NCBI GenBank assembly: GCA_041737175.1
Contig: JBGSSF010000002.1
Location: forward strand, 1-64,000
Origin: UBA5072 sp041737175
GTDB taxonomy: Bacteria > Bacteroidota > Bacteroidia > Bacteroidales > UBA10428
Direction: 5' to 3'
Length of the DNA: 64,000 nucleotides
Shown: positions 16,371 to 25,058 of the stretch, one piece after another
How the letters are laid out: each line of letters begins with the position of its first letter
Numbering within the stretch: the first letter of the stretch is position 1
Notes under the pieces: generated by a model
Seen by the model: the letters and a program-made list of their open reading frames with translations, nothing else
Databases searched by the model: none
What the model was told of the DNA's origin: nothing
Program-made: the position numbers and the translations under genes

Positions 16371-16748
16371 TCATGTCTGACAAAATAAATGAGCCTTATC
16401 CATCATGGTTTTGAGCATTTTACCAACAGACAGACAGAAATCCACTAATGCAATTTTTTCATTTTCGTTTAAATATTCACATTCTGAAGCGATTTCAATC
16501 CAATGTCTGGTTTCATATTGTTCTGAATCTGCATCAGACAATTTTGAAATGAAATGCCTTTCATATTTACGCTTTCCCCAGGCTTCTGCAATCTGTGCCC
16601 CGATGGATCTGGAAGAGCGTCTTATTTGATCAGTCAAAGAAAATCTTTCTTCTGCTGGAAATTTTTGACTTAATTCAAATATGGCTTTTGATAATTTTCT
16701 TGACGTTATATACACATCCAATTCGGTATAACTTCTAACATAACTCAT
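16371..16748 (-). CDS. Four-helix-bundle protein (S23/IVS family), copy E
   Basis: 125 residues, about 90% identical to copy F at 22943-23320 (13 differences). Core SLTDQIRRSSRSIGAQIAEA (about residues 37-56), then WGKRKYERHFISKLSDADSEQYETRHW and a C-terminal helix ending HLFCQT. The leader (CAATAGTTATTTAAAAGTTAGA) and the tail after the stop (TACTAGCCTGCAACTG) are also shared with F, so the unit that was copied is array, leader, gene, tail, array. It lies between lspA and yraN in convergent/tandem orientation. Function unknown. Confidence 0.92.
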   Translation of the reverse strand: MSYVRSYTELDVYITSRKLSKAIFELSQKFPAEERFSLTDQIRRSSRSIGAQIAEAWGKRKYERHFISKLSDADSEQYETRHWIEIASECEYLNENEKIALVDFCLSVGKMLKTMMDKAHLFCQT

Positions 16749-16780
16749 TGCTTCTAACTTTTAAATAACTATTGTTACAT

Positions 16781-16868
16781 TCTACTTTTTACTTTTCACC
16801 TTTTACCTTTTACTTTTTACTGTTCACTTTTTACCTTTTACTGTTTACTTTTTACTGTTTACCTGTTA
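16781..16868 (-). repeat. Word array at the 5' side of 4HB element E
   Basis: About twelve words TTTTTAC, CTTTTAC and TGTTTAC, complementary to 16307-16350. It ends two bases from the yraN stop codon. Confidence 0.88.
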
Positions 16869-16870
16869 CC

Positions 16871-17233
16871 CTACCTCGCCACCGGGTGAAAAGCTTCCTT
16901 GACATGTTCCACCACGGTGCGGCTGTGGTCGATGATGATGGAGACGATGTCGAAACGGACGTCGAGGTCGAGGTTGTGGCTGAAGATGTACCGCTCGGCG
17001 GCGAATATCAGGGAGCGCTGCTTGCGGAAGTCCACAGCGGTGTAGGGTTCACCCCAGGAATTTCCAGTGCGGGTTTTCACTTCGGCAATCACCAGCTGAT
17101 CCCTGTCGCGCGCAATGATGTCGACTTCGGTGTGTTTGAAACGCCAGTTGCGTTCGAGGATCTCATACCCTTCCTCCAGTAAATATTCAACGGCGAGGTT
17201 CTCGCCCTGCTTGCCAAAACTGATATTGTCCAT
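16871..17233 (-). CDS. yraN: YraN family (UPF0102) endonuclease-like protein
   Basis: 120 residues, full length for the family. The N-terminus GKQGENLAVEYLLEEGYEIL (residues 7-26) and the nuclease-like core TEVDIIARDRDQLVIAEVKTR carry the E...D...ExK catalytic pattern of the restriction-endonuclease-like fold. Proposed roles in DNA recombination or repair are not settled. Its TAG stop adjoins the word array of 4HB element E, and a CTTCGACTCCGCTCAG palindrome lies just upstream of its start. Confidence 0.92.
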   Translation of the reverse strand: MDNISFGKQGENLAVEYLLEEGYEILERNWRFKHTEVDIIARDRDQLVIAEVKTRTGNSWGEPYTAVDFRKQRSLIFAAERYIFSHNLDLDVRFDIVSIIIDHSRTVVEHVKEAFHPVAR

Positions 17234-17263
17234 AACGTATTGTTATTATTGTTTCAAATAATG

Positions 17264-17313
17264 CTTCGACTCCGCTCAGCATGACACGCCAGTCACCCTG
17301 AGCGGAGTCGAAG
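17264..17313. repeat. CTTCGACTCCGCTCAG palindrome, copy 1
   Basis: Arms CTTCGACTCCGCTCAG (17264-17279) and CTGAGCGGAGTCGAAG (17298-17313), a perfect 16-base match around an 18-base loop (CATGACACGCCAGTCACC). It lies five bases from the stop codon of the LD-carboxypeptidase gene. Related copies at 18312, 38134 and 48954. Confidence 0.92.
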
Positions 17314-17318
17314 GGCGC

Positions 17319-18221
17319 TCAGAAGGTCATCCTGCAACCCTTATCCCCTACTTCCAGTCTCACCTCCCTCCCCAACACCAGACTCAGGTTCGGGTTGCCG
17401 TGGCCGGCGGGAAAGCCGAACATGACCGGGTAACCCTGGCCGGCAACCGCTTCAAGGATGATTTCATGGGCCGGTTTGCGGAAGCCTGATGGAGATGTTT
17501 TCATGTTGAGCATACCTCCCACGATCAGGGCCTGCAATCCTTCGAGCTTACCCCGCAGTTTCAGGTTCATGATCATGCGGTCGATGTGGTAGAGGTATTC
17601 GCCCAGGTCCTCGATGAACAATATCTTTCCCCGGGTATCCAGGTCCATGCAGGTACCGGTCATGCTGTACAGCACCGACAGGTTTCCGCCGATCAGGATG
17701 CCTTCCGCCGTGCCAGGAATGTTCAGGCGGTGAGGCCGGAGGGTATATTCCTTCAGTTCGCCGAACAGCACCGAGCGTAAGGAATCAAAAGAGGCGACGT
17801 CGGGCACGGCAGGGGGGATGGCACGGAGCATGGCGCCATGCAGGCTTTCGGTTCCCAGGCATTGCTGCATGAAGGCATGGATGATGGTGATATCGCTGTA
17901 ACCAACGATCCATTTGGGATGTTGGAGGAAGTTGCCGAACCTGAGCCTGTCGATGATGCGGATGCTGCCATAGCCGCCACGGGCGCACAGAATGGCGCGG
18001 ATACGGGGATCATCGAGCATGTCCTGGAAATCCGCCGCGCGCTGGTTATCGGTGCCGGCAAAGGAATTGCGCCGTTTGAACAGATGTTTGCCGAACACCG
18101 CGTGCAGACCCCAGGAACGGAGGATGTCGACGGCCGGCTGGATTTCCTGCTCGGCGAGACATCCTGCAGGCGCCGTAATCCCTACGGTATCACCCGGGCG
18201 GAGGCTGGGGGGCTGGATCAT
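17319..18221 (-). CDS. LD-carboxypeptidase (peptidase family S66)
   Basis: 300 residues. S66 peptidases remove the terminal D-Ala from muropeptide tetrapeptides in the cytoplasm during cell-wall recycling. Family landmarks: LRPGDTVGITAPAG near the N-terminus, RAILCARGGYGSIRIID, the nucleophile Ser in IVGYSDIT, the Glu in LFIEDLGEYLYHIDRM, and the His in FGFPAGHGNPNLSL. All three catalytic residues are present and length is normal. It is a monocistronic gene divergent from metG, with palindromic repeats at both ends. Homologues include microcin-immunity proteins (MccF-type), so the substrate is inferred. Confidence 0.93.
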   Translation of the reverse strand: MIQPPSLRPGDTVGITAPAGCLAEQEIQPAVDILRSWGLHAVFGKHLFKRRNSFAGTDNQRAADFQDMLDDPRIRAILCARGGYGSIRIIDRLRFGNFLQHPKWIVGYSDITIIHAFMQQCLGTESLHGAMLRAIPPAVPDVASFDSLRSVLFGELKEYTLRPHRLNIPGTAEGILIGGNLSVLYSMTGTCMDLDTRGKILFIEDLGEYLYHIDRMIMNLKLRGKLEGLQALIVGGMLNMKTSPSGFRKPAHEIILEAVAGQGYPVMFGFPAGHGNPNLSLVLGREVRLEVGDKGCRMTF

Positions 18222-18311
18222 GATGACGTATTTGGTTTGAAATAATGGGGTTTTGAATATATTTGCAAGGACTAAATATAATGAATTTCTATAAATTTTT
18301 GTAATACGATG

Positions 18312-18529
18312 CTTCGACTCCGCTCAGCATGACACGCCAGTCATAGCTCAGCATGACACGCCAGTCATAGCTCAGCATGACACGCCAGTCATAGCTCAGC
18401 ATGACACGCCAGTCATAGCTCAGCATGACACGCCAGTCATAGCTCAGCATGGCACACCAGTCATAGCTCAGCATGACACGCCAGTCATAGCTCAGCATGA
18501 CACGCCAGTCATCCTGAGCGGAGTCGAAG
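18312..18529. repeat. CTTCGACTCCGCTCAG palindrome with eight 24-bp tandem units
   Basis: Arms at 18312-18327 and 18514-18529 match the copy at 17264. Between them the inner sequence is repeated eight times with an exact 24-base period (CTCAG at 18323, 18347, 18371, 18395, 18419, 18443, 18467 and 18491). One unit has two substitutions (GGCACACC). There are no spacers, so it is not a CRISPR. It lies in the divergent gap between the LD-carboxypeptidase gene and metG. Confidence 0.93.
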
Positions 18530-18561
18530 GATAATAATCAACTATTATTTTACACCATAAA

Positions 18562-20595
18562 ATGTCCAAAAACTTTAAACGTCATCTCATCACCGCCGCC
18601 CTTCCCTATGCCAACGGGCCGGTACACATCGGGCACCTGGCCGGGGTTTACGTGCCGGCTGACATTTATGTCCGTTATCTCCGGCTGCGCGGAGAGGATG
18701 TCCTGTTCATCTGCGGGTCGGATGAGCACGGCGTGCCCATCACCATCAAAGCCCGCCAGGAAAAGGTAAGTCCCAGGGATATCGTGGATAAATACCACAC
18801 CATGATCCGGGATTCCTTCGCGGAATTTGGCATTTCGTTCAGCATTTATTCGAGGACCACATCGGAGACGCATTACAGGACTGCTTCGGAATTCTTTCGC
18901 ACGTTGTATGACCGGGGTGACTTCATTGAGAAGACCACCCGGCAGTATTATGACGAGGAGGTGAAGCAATTCCTGGCCGACCGGTATATAACAGGCACCT
19001 GCCCCCATTGCGGCAATGACAGCGCCTATGGCGACCAATGCGAGAAGTGCGGCACATCGCTGAATGCCACCGACCTCATCCATCCCCGTTCTACCATCAG
19101 CGGAAGTCAGCCGGTAATGAGAGACACGCTGCACTGGTTTCTGCCGCTGGACAAATATGAGCCTTTCCTCCGGAAGTGGATACTCGAAGAGAACAAAGAT
19201 TGGAAATCCAATGTATACGGGCAGTGCAAATCGTGGCTCGATGCGGGATTGCAGCCGCGCGCGGTGAGCCGTGACCTCGACTGGGGCATTCCCGTACCAG
19301 TGGAAGGGGCAACCGGCAAGGTGCTGTATGTGTGGTTTGATGCGCCCATCGGATATATCTCGGCAACACGCGAACTGACTCCCGACTGGGAAAAGTACTG
19401 GAAGGACAAGGAAACCAGGATGATCCATTTCATCGGGAAGGACAACATCGTGTTTCACTGCATCATCTTCCCGGCCATGCTGAAGGCCGAGGGAAGCTAT
19501 ATCCTCCCCGACAATGTGCCGGCCAATGAATTTCTGAATCTCGAAGGTGACAAGATATCCACGTCGCGCAACTGGGCGGTGTGGCTCCATGAATACCTGC
19601 AGGATTTCCCGGGCAAGCAGGACGTGCTGCGTTATGTGTTGTGCGCGACGATGCCCGAAACCAAGGACAATGATTTCACCTGGAAGGATTTCCAGTCGCG
19701 CAACAACAATGAGCTCGTTGCCGTGCTGGGCAATTTCGTGAACCGTTCGCTGGTGCTGACGCAGAAATATTTCGGGGGGAAGGTGCCGGAGGCAGCGGCG
19801 CTCACGGAAAGCGACAGGGAAACCCTGGCGGAGATTCCCCGGCTTAAAGAGGCCGTGGAATACAACCTGGAGAATTTCAGGTTCCGGGATGCATTGAAGG
19901 CTGCCATGGACATGGCCCGGCTGGGCAACAAGTACCTGGCGGACGGCGAGCCCTGGATACTGATCAAGACCGATCCCTTGCGCACGGGCACCATACTGAA
20001 CATTGCCCTGCAGATCACGGCCAACCTGGCCATCATCACGGAGCCCTTCCTGCCCCTGTCGGCCAAAAAGATCGCCGGTTTCACCGGCAGGAGCGACATG
20101 AAATGGCAGGATGCCGGCCAGTCGGATTTGCTGGAGGCAGGACACAAGCTGGGTGAGCCCTCCCTGCTGTTTGAGAAAATTGAAGATGAGGCTGTGGAAA
20201 ATCAGCTTCAGAAACTGCAGAAAACCAAAGAGGCCAACCAGAACAAGTCGGCCGCCAAGCCGCAGAAGGAGAATATCAGCTACGATGATTTTGCGCGGAT
20301 GGATATCCGGATCGGGACCATCCTGGAAGCGGTGAAGGTACCCAAGACCAAAAAGCTGATGCAGCTGAAGATCGATACCGGCATTGATGTGCGCACCGTG
20401 GTATCAGGAATCTCCGAATATTTTGAACCCGGGGTGCTGATCGGCAAGCAGATCTGCCTGCTGGCCAACCTGGAGCCTCGCGAGATCAAGGGTATTCAAT
20501 CGCAGGGCATGATATTGCTGGCGGAAGACGCCTCGGGGAAGCTGGTGTTTGTGACACCGGAGGAAGCAACGAAGGTTGGATCGGAAGTGAAATAG
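18562..20595 (+). CDS. metG: Methionyl-tRNA synthetase with C-terminal tRNA-binding domain
   Basis: 677 residues; charges tRNA-Met and the initiator tRNA. HIGH motif HIGH (22-25, in GPVHIGHLAG), a single zinc-knuckle pair CPHCG...CEKCG (about 148-166), and the KMSKS loop as KISTS (331-335). The last 110 residues (from FARMDIRIGTILEAVKVPKTKKLM) form an EMAP/Arc1p-like tRNA-binding domain used for dimerisation and tRNA capture. Domain order and length are normal. Hairpin repeat M2 follows the stop codon. Confidence 0.97.
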   Translation: MSKNFKRHLITAALPYANGPVHIGHLAGVYVPADIYVRYLRLRGEDVLFICGSDEHGVPITIKARQEKVSPRDIVDKYHTMIRDSFAEFGISFSIYSRTTSETHYRTASEFFRTLYDRGDFIEKTTRQYYDEEVKQFLADRYITGTCPHCGNDSAYGDQCEKCGTSLNATDLIHPRSTISGSQPVMRDTLHWFLPLDKYEPFLRKWILEENKDWKSNVYGQCKSWLDAGLQPRAVSRDLDWGIPVPVEGATGKVLYVWFDAPIGYISATRELTPDWEKYWKDKETRMIHFIGKDNIVFHCIIFPAMLKAEGSYILPDNVPANEFLNLEGDKISTSRNWAVWLHEYLQDFPGKQDVLRYVLCATMPETKDNDFTWKDFQSRNNNELVAVLGNFVNRSLVLTQKYFGGKVPEAAALTESDRETLAEIPRLKEAVEYNLENFRFRDALKAAMDMARLGNKYLADGEPWILIKTDPLRTGTILNIALQITANLAIITEPFLPLSAKKIAGFTGRSDMKWQDAGQSDLLEAGHKLGEPSLLFEKIEDEAVENQLQKLQKTKEANQNKSAAKPQKENISYDDFARMDIRIGTILEAVKVPKTKKLMQLKIDTGIDVRTVVSGISEYFEPGVLIGKQICLLANLEPREIKGIQSQGMILLAEDASGKLVFVTPEEATKVGSEVK

Positions 20596-20597
20596 AA

Positions 20598-20735
20598 ATC
20601 AGGGACGAGGGACAAGGGACAAGGGACGAGGAAAAACAGAAGCAGCAGTAGCAGCGGCAGCAGCAGATAGGGCATGCTCCGGACTCCAAACCCAAGACAA
20701 ACTTGTCCCTCGTCCCTTGTCCCTTGTCCCTTTTC
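20598..20735. repeat. Gene-less hairpin element M2 (GGGACAA words, ATGCTC core)
   Basis: Words GGGACGA/GGGACAA at 20603-20632, an AGCAGCAGTAGC-rich stretch, CATGCTC at 20673-20679, a C-rich stretch with CCAAACCC, then the mirrored words at 20704-20735. It lies between metG and the M23 peptidase gene. Confidence 0.88.
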
Positions 20736-20739
20736 TTTA

Positions 20740-20747
20740 TATATTTG
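20740..20747 (+). promoter_or_regulatory. Promoter -7 box (TATATTTG) for the M23 peptidase gene
   Basis: TATATTTG matches TAnnTTTG exactly and lies 20 bases before the start codon at 20768. The -33 region would lie in the right arm of hairpin M2, which does not show a clear TTTG box at the usual distance. Confidence 0.55.
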
Positions 20748-20767
20748 TTTCAAATTAACCACAGGTC

Positions 20768-21634
20768 ATGGCCGAGAAAACCGAAAAAGAGTCTTTCTGG
20801 GAGAAGTTCAAGCATAAATACAGGTTGTCGATTTACAGGGATGAGACTTTTGAAGAAGTGCTCAATGTGCGGCTCACCAAGCTGAATGTGATGTCCATTG
20901 TGGGTATCGGAACTTTACTTTTCCTGGTCATCGTGATATCGATCATTGCCTATACTCCTGTCCGGGAACTTATACCGGGTTATCCCGACCAGGAGACCAT
21001 CCGGAACATATACATGAACAATTACCGGCTCGATTCACTGGAACTGGAGATCACCAAGCGGGATGCCTACTTTGAGAATCTGCGGAGGATCATTGCCGGT
21101 GAGGGGCCTCTTGACCCGGCTGAGACCACTTCGGAACCTGAGCCGACGAGGCAGGTGAACTTTGTGAGATCGAGGGAGGACTCTGCACTCAGGGCTTTGG
21201 TAGAGCCGCGGGATCAGTTCGGTTTGTCGGTCATTGAAAGCCGGAAGGGAAAGCCTGCTTTTTTCAGCGTGCTTTTCTTTCCACCGGTGAAAGGGATGAT
21301 CACCAACTCGTTCAACAGCGGGATGGACCATTACGGCACCGATATCGTGGCCGGCACCAACGAGGTGGTGAAGGCAACGCTTCCCGGCACGGTGACCATG
21401 GCAGGCTGGACCCTGGAGACAGGTTATGTCATTCAACTGCAGCATGCCGACAACATCATTTCGGTATACAAGCACAACGCGGAGTTGCTGAAGCACATCG
21501 GTGACCATGTGAAAGCCGGCGAGCCCATTGCCATCATCGGGAACTCGGGAGAGCTCACCACCGGTCCCCACCTGCATTTTGAGCTCTGGTACAGCGGTAC
21601 ACCCGTTAATCCCGAAGACTACATCTCATTCTGA
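20768..21634 (+). CDS. M23 family metallopeptidase, membrane-anchored
   Basis: 288 residues. A basic N-terminal cytoplasmic stretch is followed by one membrane segment (about residues 40-60, IVGIGTLLFLVIVISIIAYT), then a periplasmic linker and a C-terminal LytM/M23 domain. Zinc ligands H188 and D192 (HYGTD) and HLH (268-270) are intact, so it is probably an active peptidoglycan endopeptidase rather than a degenerate EnvC-type regulator. It is followed by dxr after 23 bases in the same direction, suggesting co-transcription. Confidence 0.9.
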   Translation: MAEKTEKESFWEKFKHKYRLSIYRDETFEEVLNVRLTKLNVMSIVGIGTLLFLVIVISIIAYTPVRELIPGYPDQETIRNIYMNNYRLDSLELEITKRDAYFENLRRIIAGEGPLDPAETTSEPEPTRQVNFVRSREDSALRALVEPRDQFGLSVIESRKGKPAFFSVLFFPPVKGMITNSFNSGMDHYGTDIVAGTNEVVKATLPGTVTMAGWTLETGYVIQLQHADNIISVYKHNAELLKHIGDHVKAGEPIAIIGNSGELTTGPHLHFELWYSGTPVNPEDYISF

Positions 21635-21657
21635 GAGCGTTCACCACGCGGTCTGAT

Positions 21658-22818
21658 ATGAAACGACGCATAGCGATCCTCGGATCCACCGGATCAATCG
21701 GCACACAGGCGCTGGAAGTCATCCTGCAGCATGAGGATCTTTTTGAGGTGGTGGCGCTGACGGCTGGGCGCAATGCCGACCTGCTGATTGAACAGGCGCT
21801 GCGTTTTGTCCCCCCTTACGTTGTAATTGCCGATGAGGCGGGTTATCCCCTGGTTCGGGAAGCCCTGGCGAAGCTGCCCGTCAAGGTGCTTGCCGGAACA
21901 AAAGCTTTGGCGGAGGTAGCCTGCATTCCGGAGGCGGATATCGTACTGACCGCCATGGTGGGTTTCTCAGGCCTGCAGCCCACGCTTGCCGCCATCCAAC
22001 ACGGAAAACATATTGCCCTGGCCAACAAGGAGACCCTTGTGGTGGCAGGATCCCTGATCACCTCCCTGGCCCGGCAGACAGGATCGGACATTTACCCTGT
22101 GGATTCGGAGCATTCAGCCATATTCCAGTGCCTGGCAGGCGAAGATCCCGGCACCGTGGAAAAGCTTATCCTGACTGCCTCGGGCGGTCCATTCCGGGGA
22201 ATGAAAAGAGAAGCCCTGCAAAAAGTGACCAGCCGGGAGGCCCTCAAACACCCCAACTGGTGCATGGGGAACAAGGTAACCATTGATTCGGCATCATTGA
22301 TGAACAAGGGACTGGAAGTGATTGAGGCGCGCTGGCTCTTTGGCATCGATCCCGGCAGGATTGAAGTGGTGATCCACCCCCAGAGTATCATCCATTCCAT
22401 GGTGCAGTTCACCGACGGATCCATCAAGGCACAGCTGGGCCTTCCGGATATGCGGCTCCCCATTCAGTATGCGCTGGGATATCCCAACCGCCTGCCATCG
22501 GATTTTCCGCGGTTCACCTTTTCGGGATGCCGGGAGTTCACCTTTGAGGAACCTGACCGGCATCTGTTCCGTAATCTCGACCTGGCTTACAAAGCCCTGC
22601 AAGCCGGGGGCAACATGCCGTGCATCATGAATGCCGCCAATGAGGTGGTTGTGGAGGAGTTCCTGAAGGACAGGATCGGGTTTCTGCAGATGCCGGATGT
22701 GATAGAGGAGGTGATGGGGAAGGTGGATTTTATTGCAGAACCGGACTTCGGGGATCTGGAGGAGACGGATGGGGAGGCGAGGAGGATGGCGAGGGGGGTT
22801 GGGAGAGGTAAAAGGTAA
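21658..22818 (+). CDS. dxr: 1-deoxy-D-xylulose 5-phosphate reductoisomerase
   Basis: 386 residues; converts DXP to MEP in isoprenoid synthesis using NADPH. NADPH-binding GSTGSIG (9-15), the metal-binding and catalytic segment DSEHSAIFQCL, SGGPFRG, HPNWCMGNKVTIDSASLMNKGLE (split here for length: HPNWCMGNK, then SASLMNKGLE), and the IHPQSIIHSMV motif. The final residues (GVGRGKR) and the TAA stop lie in the first words of a GTAAAAG array, so the C-terminus has been slightly rewritten by the repeat. rseP follows after 4HB element F; in many Bacteroidota dxr and rseP are adjacent. Confidence 0.96.
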   Translation: MKRRIAILGSTGSIGTQALEVILQHEDLFEVVALTAGRNADLLIEQALRFVPPYVVIADEAGYPLVREALAKLPVKVLAGTKALAEVACIPEADIVLTAMVGFSGLQPTLAAIQHGKHIALANKETLVVAGSLITSLARQTGSDIYPVDSEHSAIFQCLAGEDPGTVEKLILTASGGPFRGMKREALQKVTSREALKHPNWCMGNKVTIDSASLMNKGLEVIEARWLFGIDPGRIEVVIHPQSIIHSMVQFTDGSIKAQLGLPDMRLPIQYALGYPNRLPSDFPRFTFSGCREFTFEEPDRHLFRNLDLAYKALQAGGNMPCIMNAANEVVVEEFLKDRIGFLQMPDVIEEVMGKVDFIAEPDFGDLEETDGEARRMARGVGRGKR

Positions 22819-22908
22819 ACAGTAAAAAGTAAAAGGTAAAAAGTAAAAGGTAAAAAGTAAACAGTAAAAAGTAAAAGGTAAAAAGTAAAAAGTAAAAGGT
22901 AAAAAGTA
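22806..22908 (+). repeat. Left word array of 4HB element F (GTAAAAG/GTAAACA)
   Basis: About fourteen words GTAAAAG, GTAAAAA and GTAAACA. It begins inside the dxr 3' end and supplies its stop codon. Mirrored by 23341-23413. Confidence 0.9.
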
Positions 22909-22942
22909 GAATGTAGCAATAGTTATTTAAAAGTTAGATGCA

Positions 22943-23320
22943 ATGAGTTATGTTAGAAGTTATACCGAATTGGATGTGTATATAACATCAAGGAAATTAT
23001 CTAAAGCCATATTCGAAATCAGTCAAAAATTTCCGGCTGAAGAAAAATTCTCTTTGACAGATCAAATAAGACGCTCTTCCAGATATGTCGGAGCGCAGAT
23101 CGCAGAAGCCTGGGGGAAACGTAAATATGAAAAGCATTTCATTTCAAAATTGTCAGATGCAGATGCAGAGCAATATGAAACCAGGCATTGGATTGAAATC
23201 GCTTCAGAATGTAATTATTTAAACGAAAATGAAAAGAATACATTACTGGATTTCTGTCTGGCAGTTGGCAAAATGCTCAAATCCATGATTGATAAAGCCC
23301 ATTTATTTTGTCAGACATAA
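22943..23320 (+). CDS. Four-helix-bundle protein (S23/IVS family), copy F
   Basis: 125 residues, about 90% identical to copy E but in the opposite orientation 6.2 kb away. The core is SLTDQIRRSSRYVGAQIAEA; differences from E are mostly conservative and spread along the protein (I99N, S48Y and E91N are the least conservative). The flanking words, the 35-base leader and the 20-base tail match those of E. It separates dxr from rseP. Function unknown. Confidence 0.92.
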   Translation: MSYVRSYTELDVYITSRKLSKAIFEISQKFPAEEKFSLTDQIRRSSRYVGAQIAEAWGKRKYEKHFISKLSDADAEQYETRHWIEIASECNYLNENEKNTLLDFCLAVGKMLKSMIDKAHLFCQT

Positions 23321-23340
23321 TATTATAGTATTAGCCTACA

Positions 23341-23413
23341 ACTGTTTACTTTTTACTTTTTACTGTTTACTGTTTACTGTTTACTGTTTACTGTTTACTG
23401 TTTACTGTTTACC
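23341..23413 (-). repeat. Right word array of 4HB element F
   Basis: About ten words TGTTTAC and TTTTTAC, complementary to 22806-22908, ending shortly before the rseP promoter. Confidence 0.9.
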
Positions 23414-23445
23414 TGATCCCGCAAATTTCCCAAAAAAATAAACTC

Positions 23446-23453
23446 TATATTTG
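23446..23453 (+). promoter_or_regulatory. Promoter -7 box (TATATTTG) for rseP
   Basis: TATATTTG lies 22 bases before the rseP start at 23476. No clear -33 TTTG was found at the expected distance. Confidence 0.5.
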
Positions 23454-23475
23454 CACCTAAATTAAAACAATCTAC

Positions 23476-24831
23476 ATGGGCGTTGTCATTCAGATCAGCC
23501 AGTTATTGCTGAGCTTATCCATCCTGATTATTCTGCACGAGCTGGGACATTTTATTTTCGCACGGATTTTTCATACCCGGGTTGAGAAGTTCTACCTGTT
23601 TTTTGACCCCTGGTTCTCGCTTTTCAAAATCAAGCGCGGGGATACCGAGTACGGTATCGGCTGGCTGCCGCTTGGCGGGTATGTGAAGATTTCGGGCATG
23701 ATCGATGAATCGATGGATAAGGAGCAGATGAAACAGCCCCCGCAACCCTGGGAATTCAGGTCGAAACCCACGGGACAGCGCCTGCTGATCATGTTGGGCG
23801 GCGTAATGGTGAACCTGATCCTGGGTTTTATCATTTATGCGGCCGTGCTTTACACCTGGGGTGAGAAATTCCTTCCCAACAGGAATCTTACCAACGGAAT
23901 CTGGTGTGTTGACTCCATCGCCCTGGATGCCGGATTCAGAACAGGGGACAAGATTATCTCGATCAACGGGGTTGAACCCCAGCGGTATGAAGATATTTAC
24001 CGGGAGGTGATCTTTGGCGGAACCGTGAAGGTTATCCGCGACAACAAGACGGATTCCTTCACCATCCCCGGCGACTTTATCGGAAAACTGGTTGAGGAGA
24101 GCGGCGTAATGCTGTTTTATCCCAGGGTTCCCTTTATCATCCGGGAAGTTCCCGATACTTCCGTGAACAGCCAGGCCGGACTGAAGCCGAAGGATCAGGT
24201 GATGAGCGTCAACGGAGTGCCCATCCGGTTTTATGACGAGTACCTGGGTCTTGTGGATACACTCGAACCCGGACCCATCACCGCTGAAGTATTGCGGGAC
24301 GGGAAAACGGTACCGCTTGCCCTGATGCTCACCCCGCAAAAGAAACTGGAAGTGCTGACCCTGATCCCCACTTTTGAGGAGCTTGACAGGCTGGGTTTAT
24401 ACAAAATGGAAACCCGCACCTTCAGCTTTGCGCAGGCCATACCGGCAGGATTCAGGCTGGCCGGTGACAGGCTGGGATTTTATATCAAGCAGTTCAAGCT
24501 GATCTTTGATTTTAAGACCGGCGCATATAAGGGACTTGGCGGATTCGGCACCATTGGCGGGCTGTTCCCGAGAGAATGGGAGTGGCAATCGTTTTGGGAA
24601 ATAACGGCATTTTTGTCGCTCATCCTGGCTTTCATGAATGTGCTTCCCATTCCGGGACTCGATGGCGGGCATGTCACTTTCCTGCTTTACGAAATCGTAA
24701 CCCGGCGGAAACCATCCGATAAATTCATGGAATACGCCCAGATCGTGGGGATGGTGATTATCATCGGACTGCTGATCTATGCGAACACGAATGATATCCT
24801 CCGGTGGATCGAGAGACTGGTGGGGAAATAG
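23476..24831 (+). CDS. rseP: Site-2 protease family membrane metalloprotease (RseP-like)
   Basis: 451 residues. This intramembrane zinc protease cleaves anti-sigma factors or signal-peptide remnants. The HELGH motif is at 21-25 in the first membrane segment, and the third ligand is in LPIPGLDGGH (LDGGH at 395-399). Two PDZ-like regions lie between about residues 130 and 300 (SIALDAGFRTGDKIISINGV and SQAGLKPKDQVMSVNGVPI). Topology and length match Bacteroidota RseP. The TAG stop is followed within seven bases by a GGAGACAA array. Confidence 0.95.
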   Translation: MGVVIQISQLLLSLSILIILHELGHFIFARIFHTRVEKFYLFFDPWFSLFKIKRGDTEYGIGWLPLGGYVKISGMIDESMDKEQMKQPPQPWEFRSKPTGQRLLIMLGGVMVNLILGFIIYAAVLYTWGEKFLPNRNLTNGIWCVDSIALDAGFRTGDKIISINGVEPQRYEDIYREVIFGGTVKVIRDNKTDSFTIPGDFIGKLVEESGVMLFYPRVPFIIREVPDTSVNSQAGLKPKDQVMSVNGVPIRFYDEYLGLVDTLEPGPITAEVLRDGKTVPLALMLTPQKKLEVLTLIPTFEELDRLGLYKMETRTFSFAQAIPAGFRLAGDRLGFYIKQFKLIFDFKTGAYKGLGGFGTIGGLFPREWEWQSFWEITAFLSLILAFMNVLPIPGLDGGHVTFLLYEIVTRRKPSDKFMEYAQIVGMVIIIGLLIYANTNDILRWIERLVGK

Positions 24832-24837
24832 GAAGAG

Positions 24838-24982
24838 GGGGAGACAAGGGGACAAGGGGACAAGGGGACAAGGAGACAAGGAGACAAGGGGACAAGGAGA
24901 CAAGGAGACAAGGAGACAAGGAGACAAGGAGACAAGGGGACAAGGTGACAAGGAGACAAGGGGACAAGGAGACAAGGAGATA
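24838..24982 (+). repeat. Solo word array (GGAGACAA/GGGGACAA)
   Basis: About eighteen copies of the 8-base words GGAGACAA and GGGGACAA after the rseP stop, without a mirrored arm or a 4HB gene. Same word as 4HB element G, 1.7 kb downstream. Confidence 0.9.
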
Positions 24983-25058
24983 AATAGAAATACCAAGAAA
25001 ACAGGCCGGAAATCAAAAAATATTCTAATTTTACCCGTTCAAATTTAAAACGTTTCCT

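Noticed and set aside
18312..18529. Possible CRISPR array
   Set aside because: Units of 24 bp follow each other without spacers, and no cas genes are present.
18550..20145. 531-residue minus-strand frame opposite metG
   Set aside because: Shadow of a GC-rich real gene (metG); metG has all catalytic motifs and the opposite frame has none.
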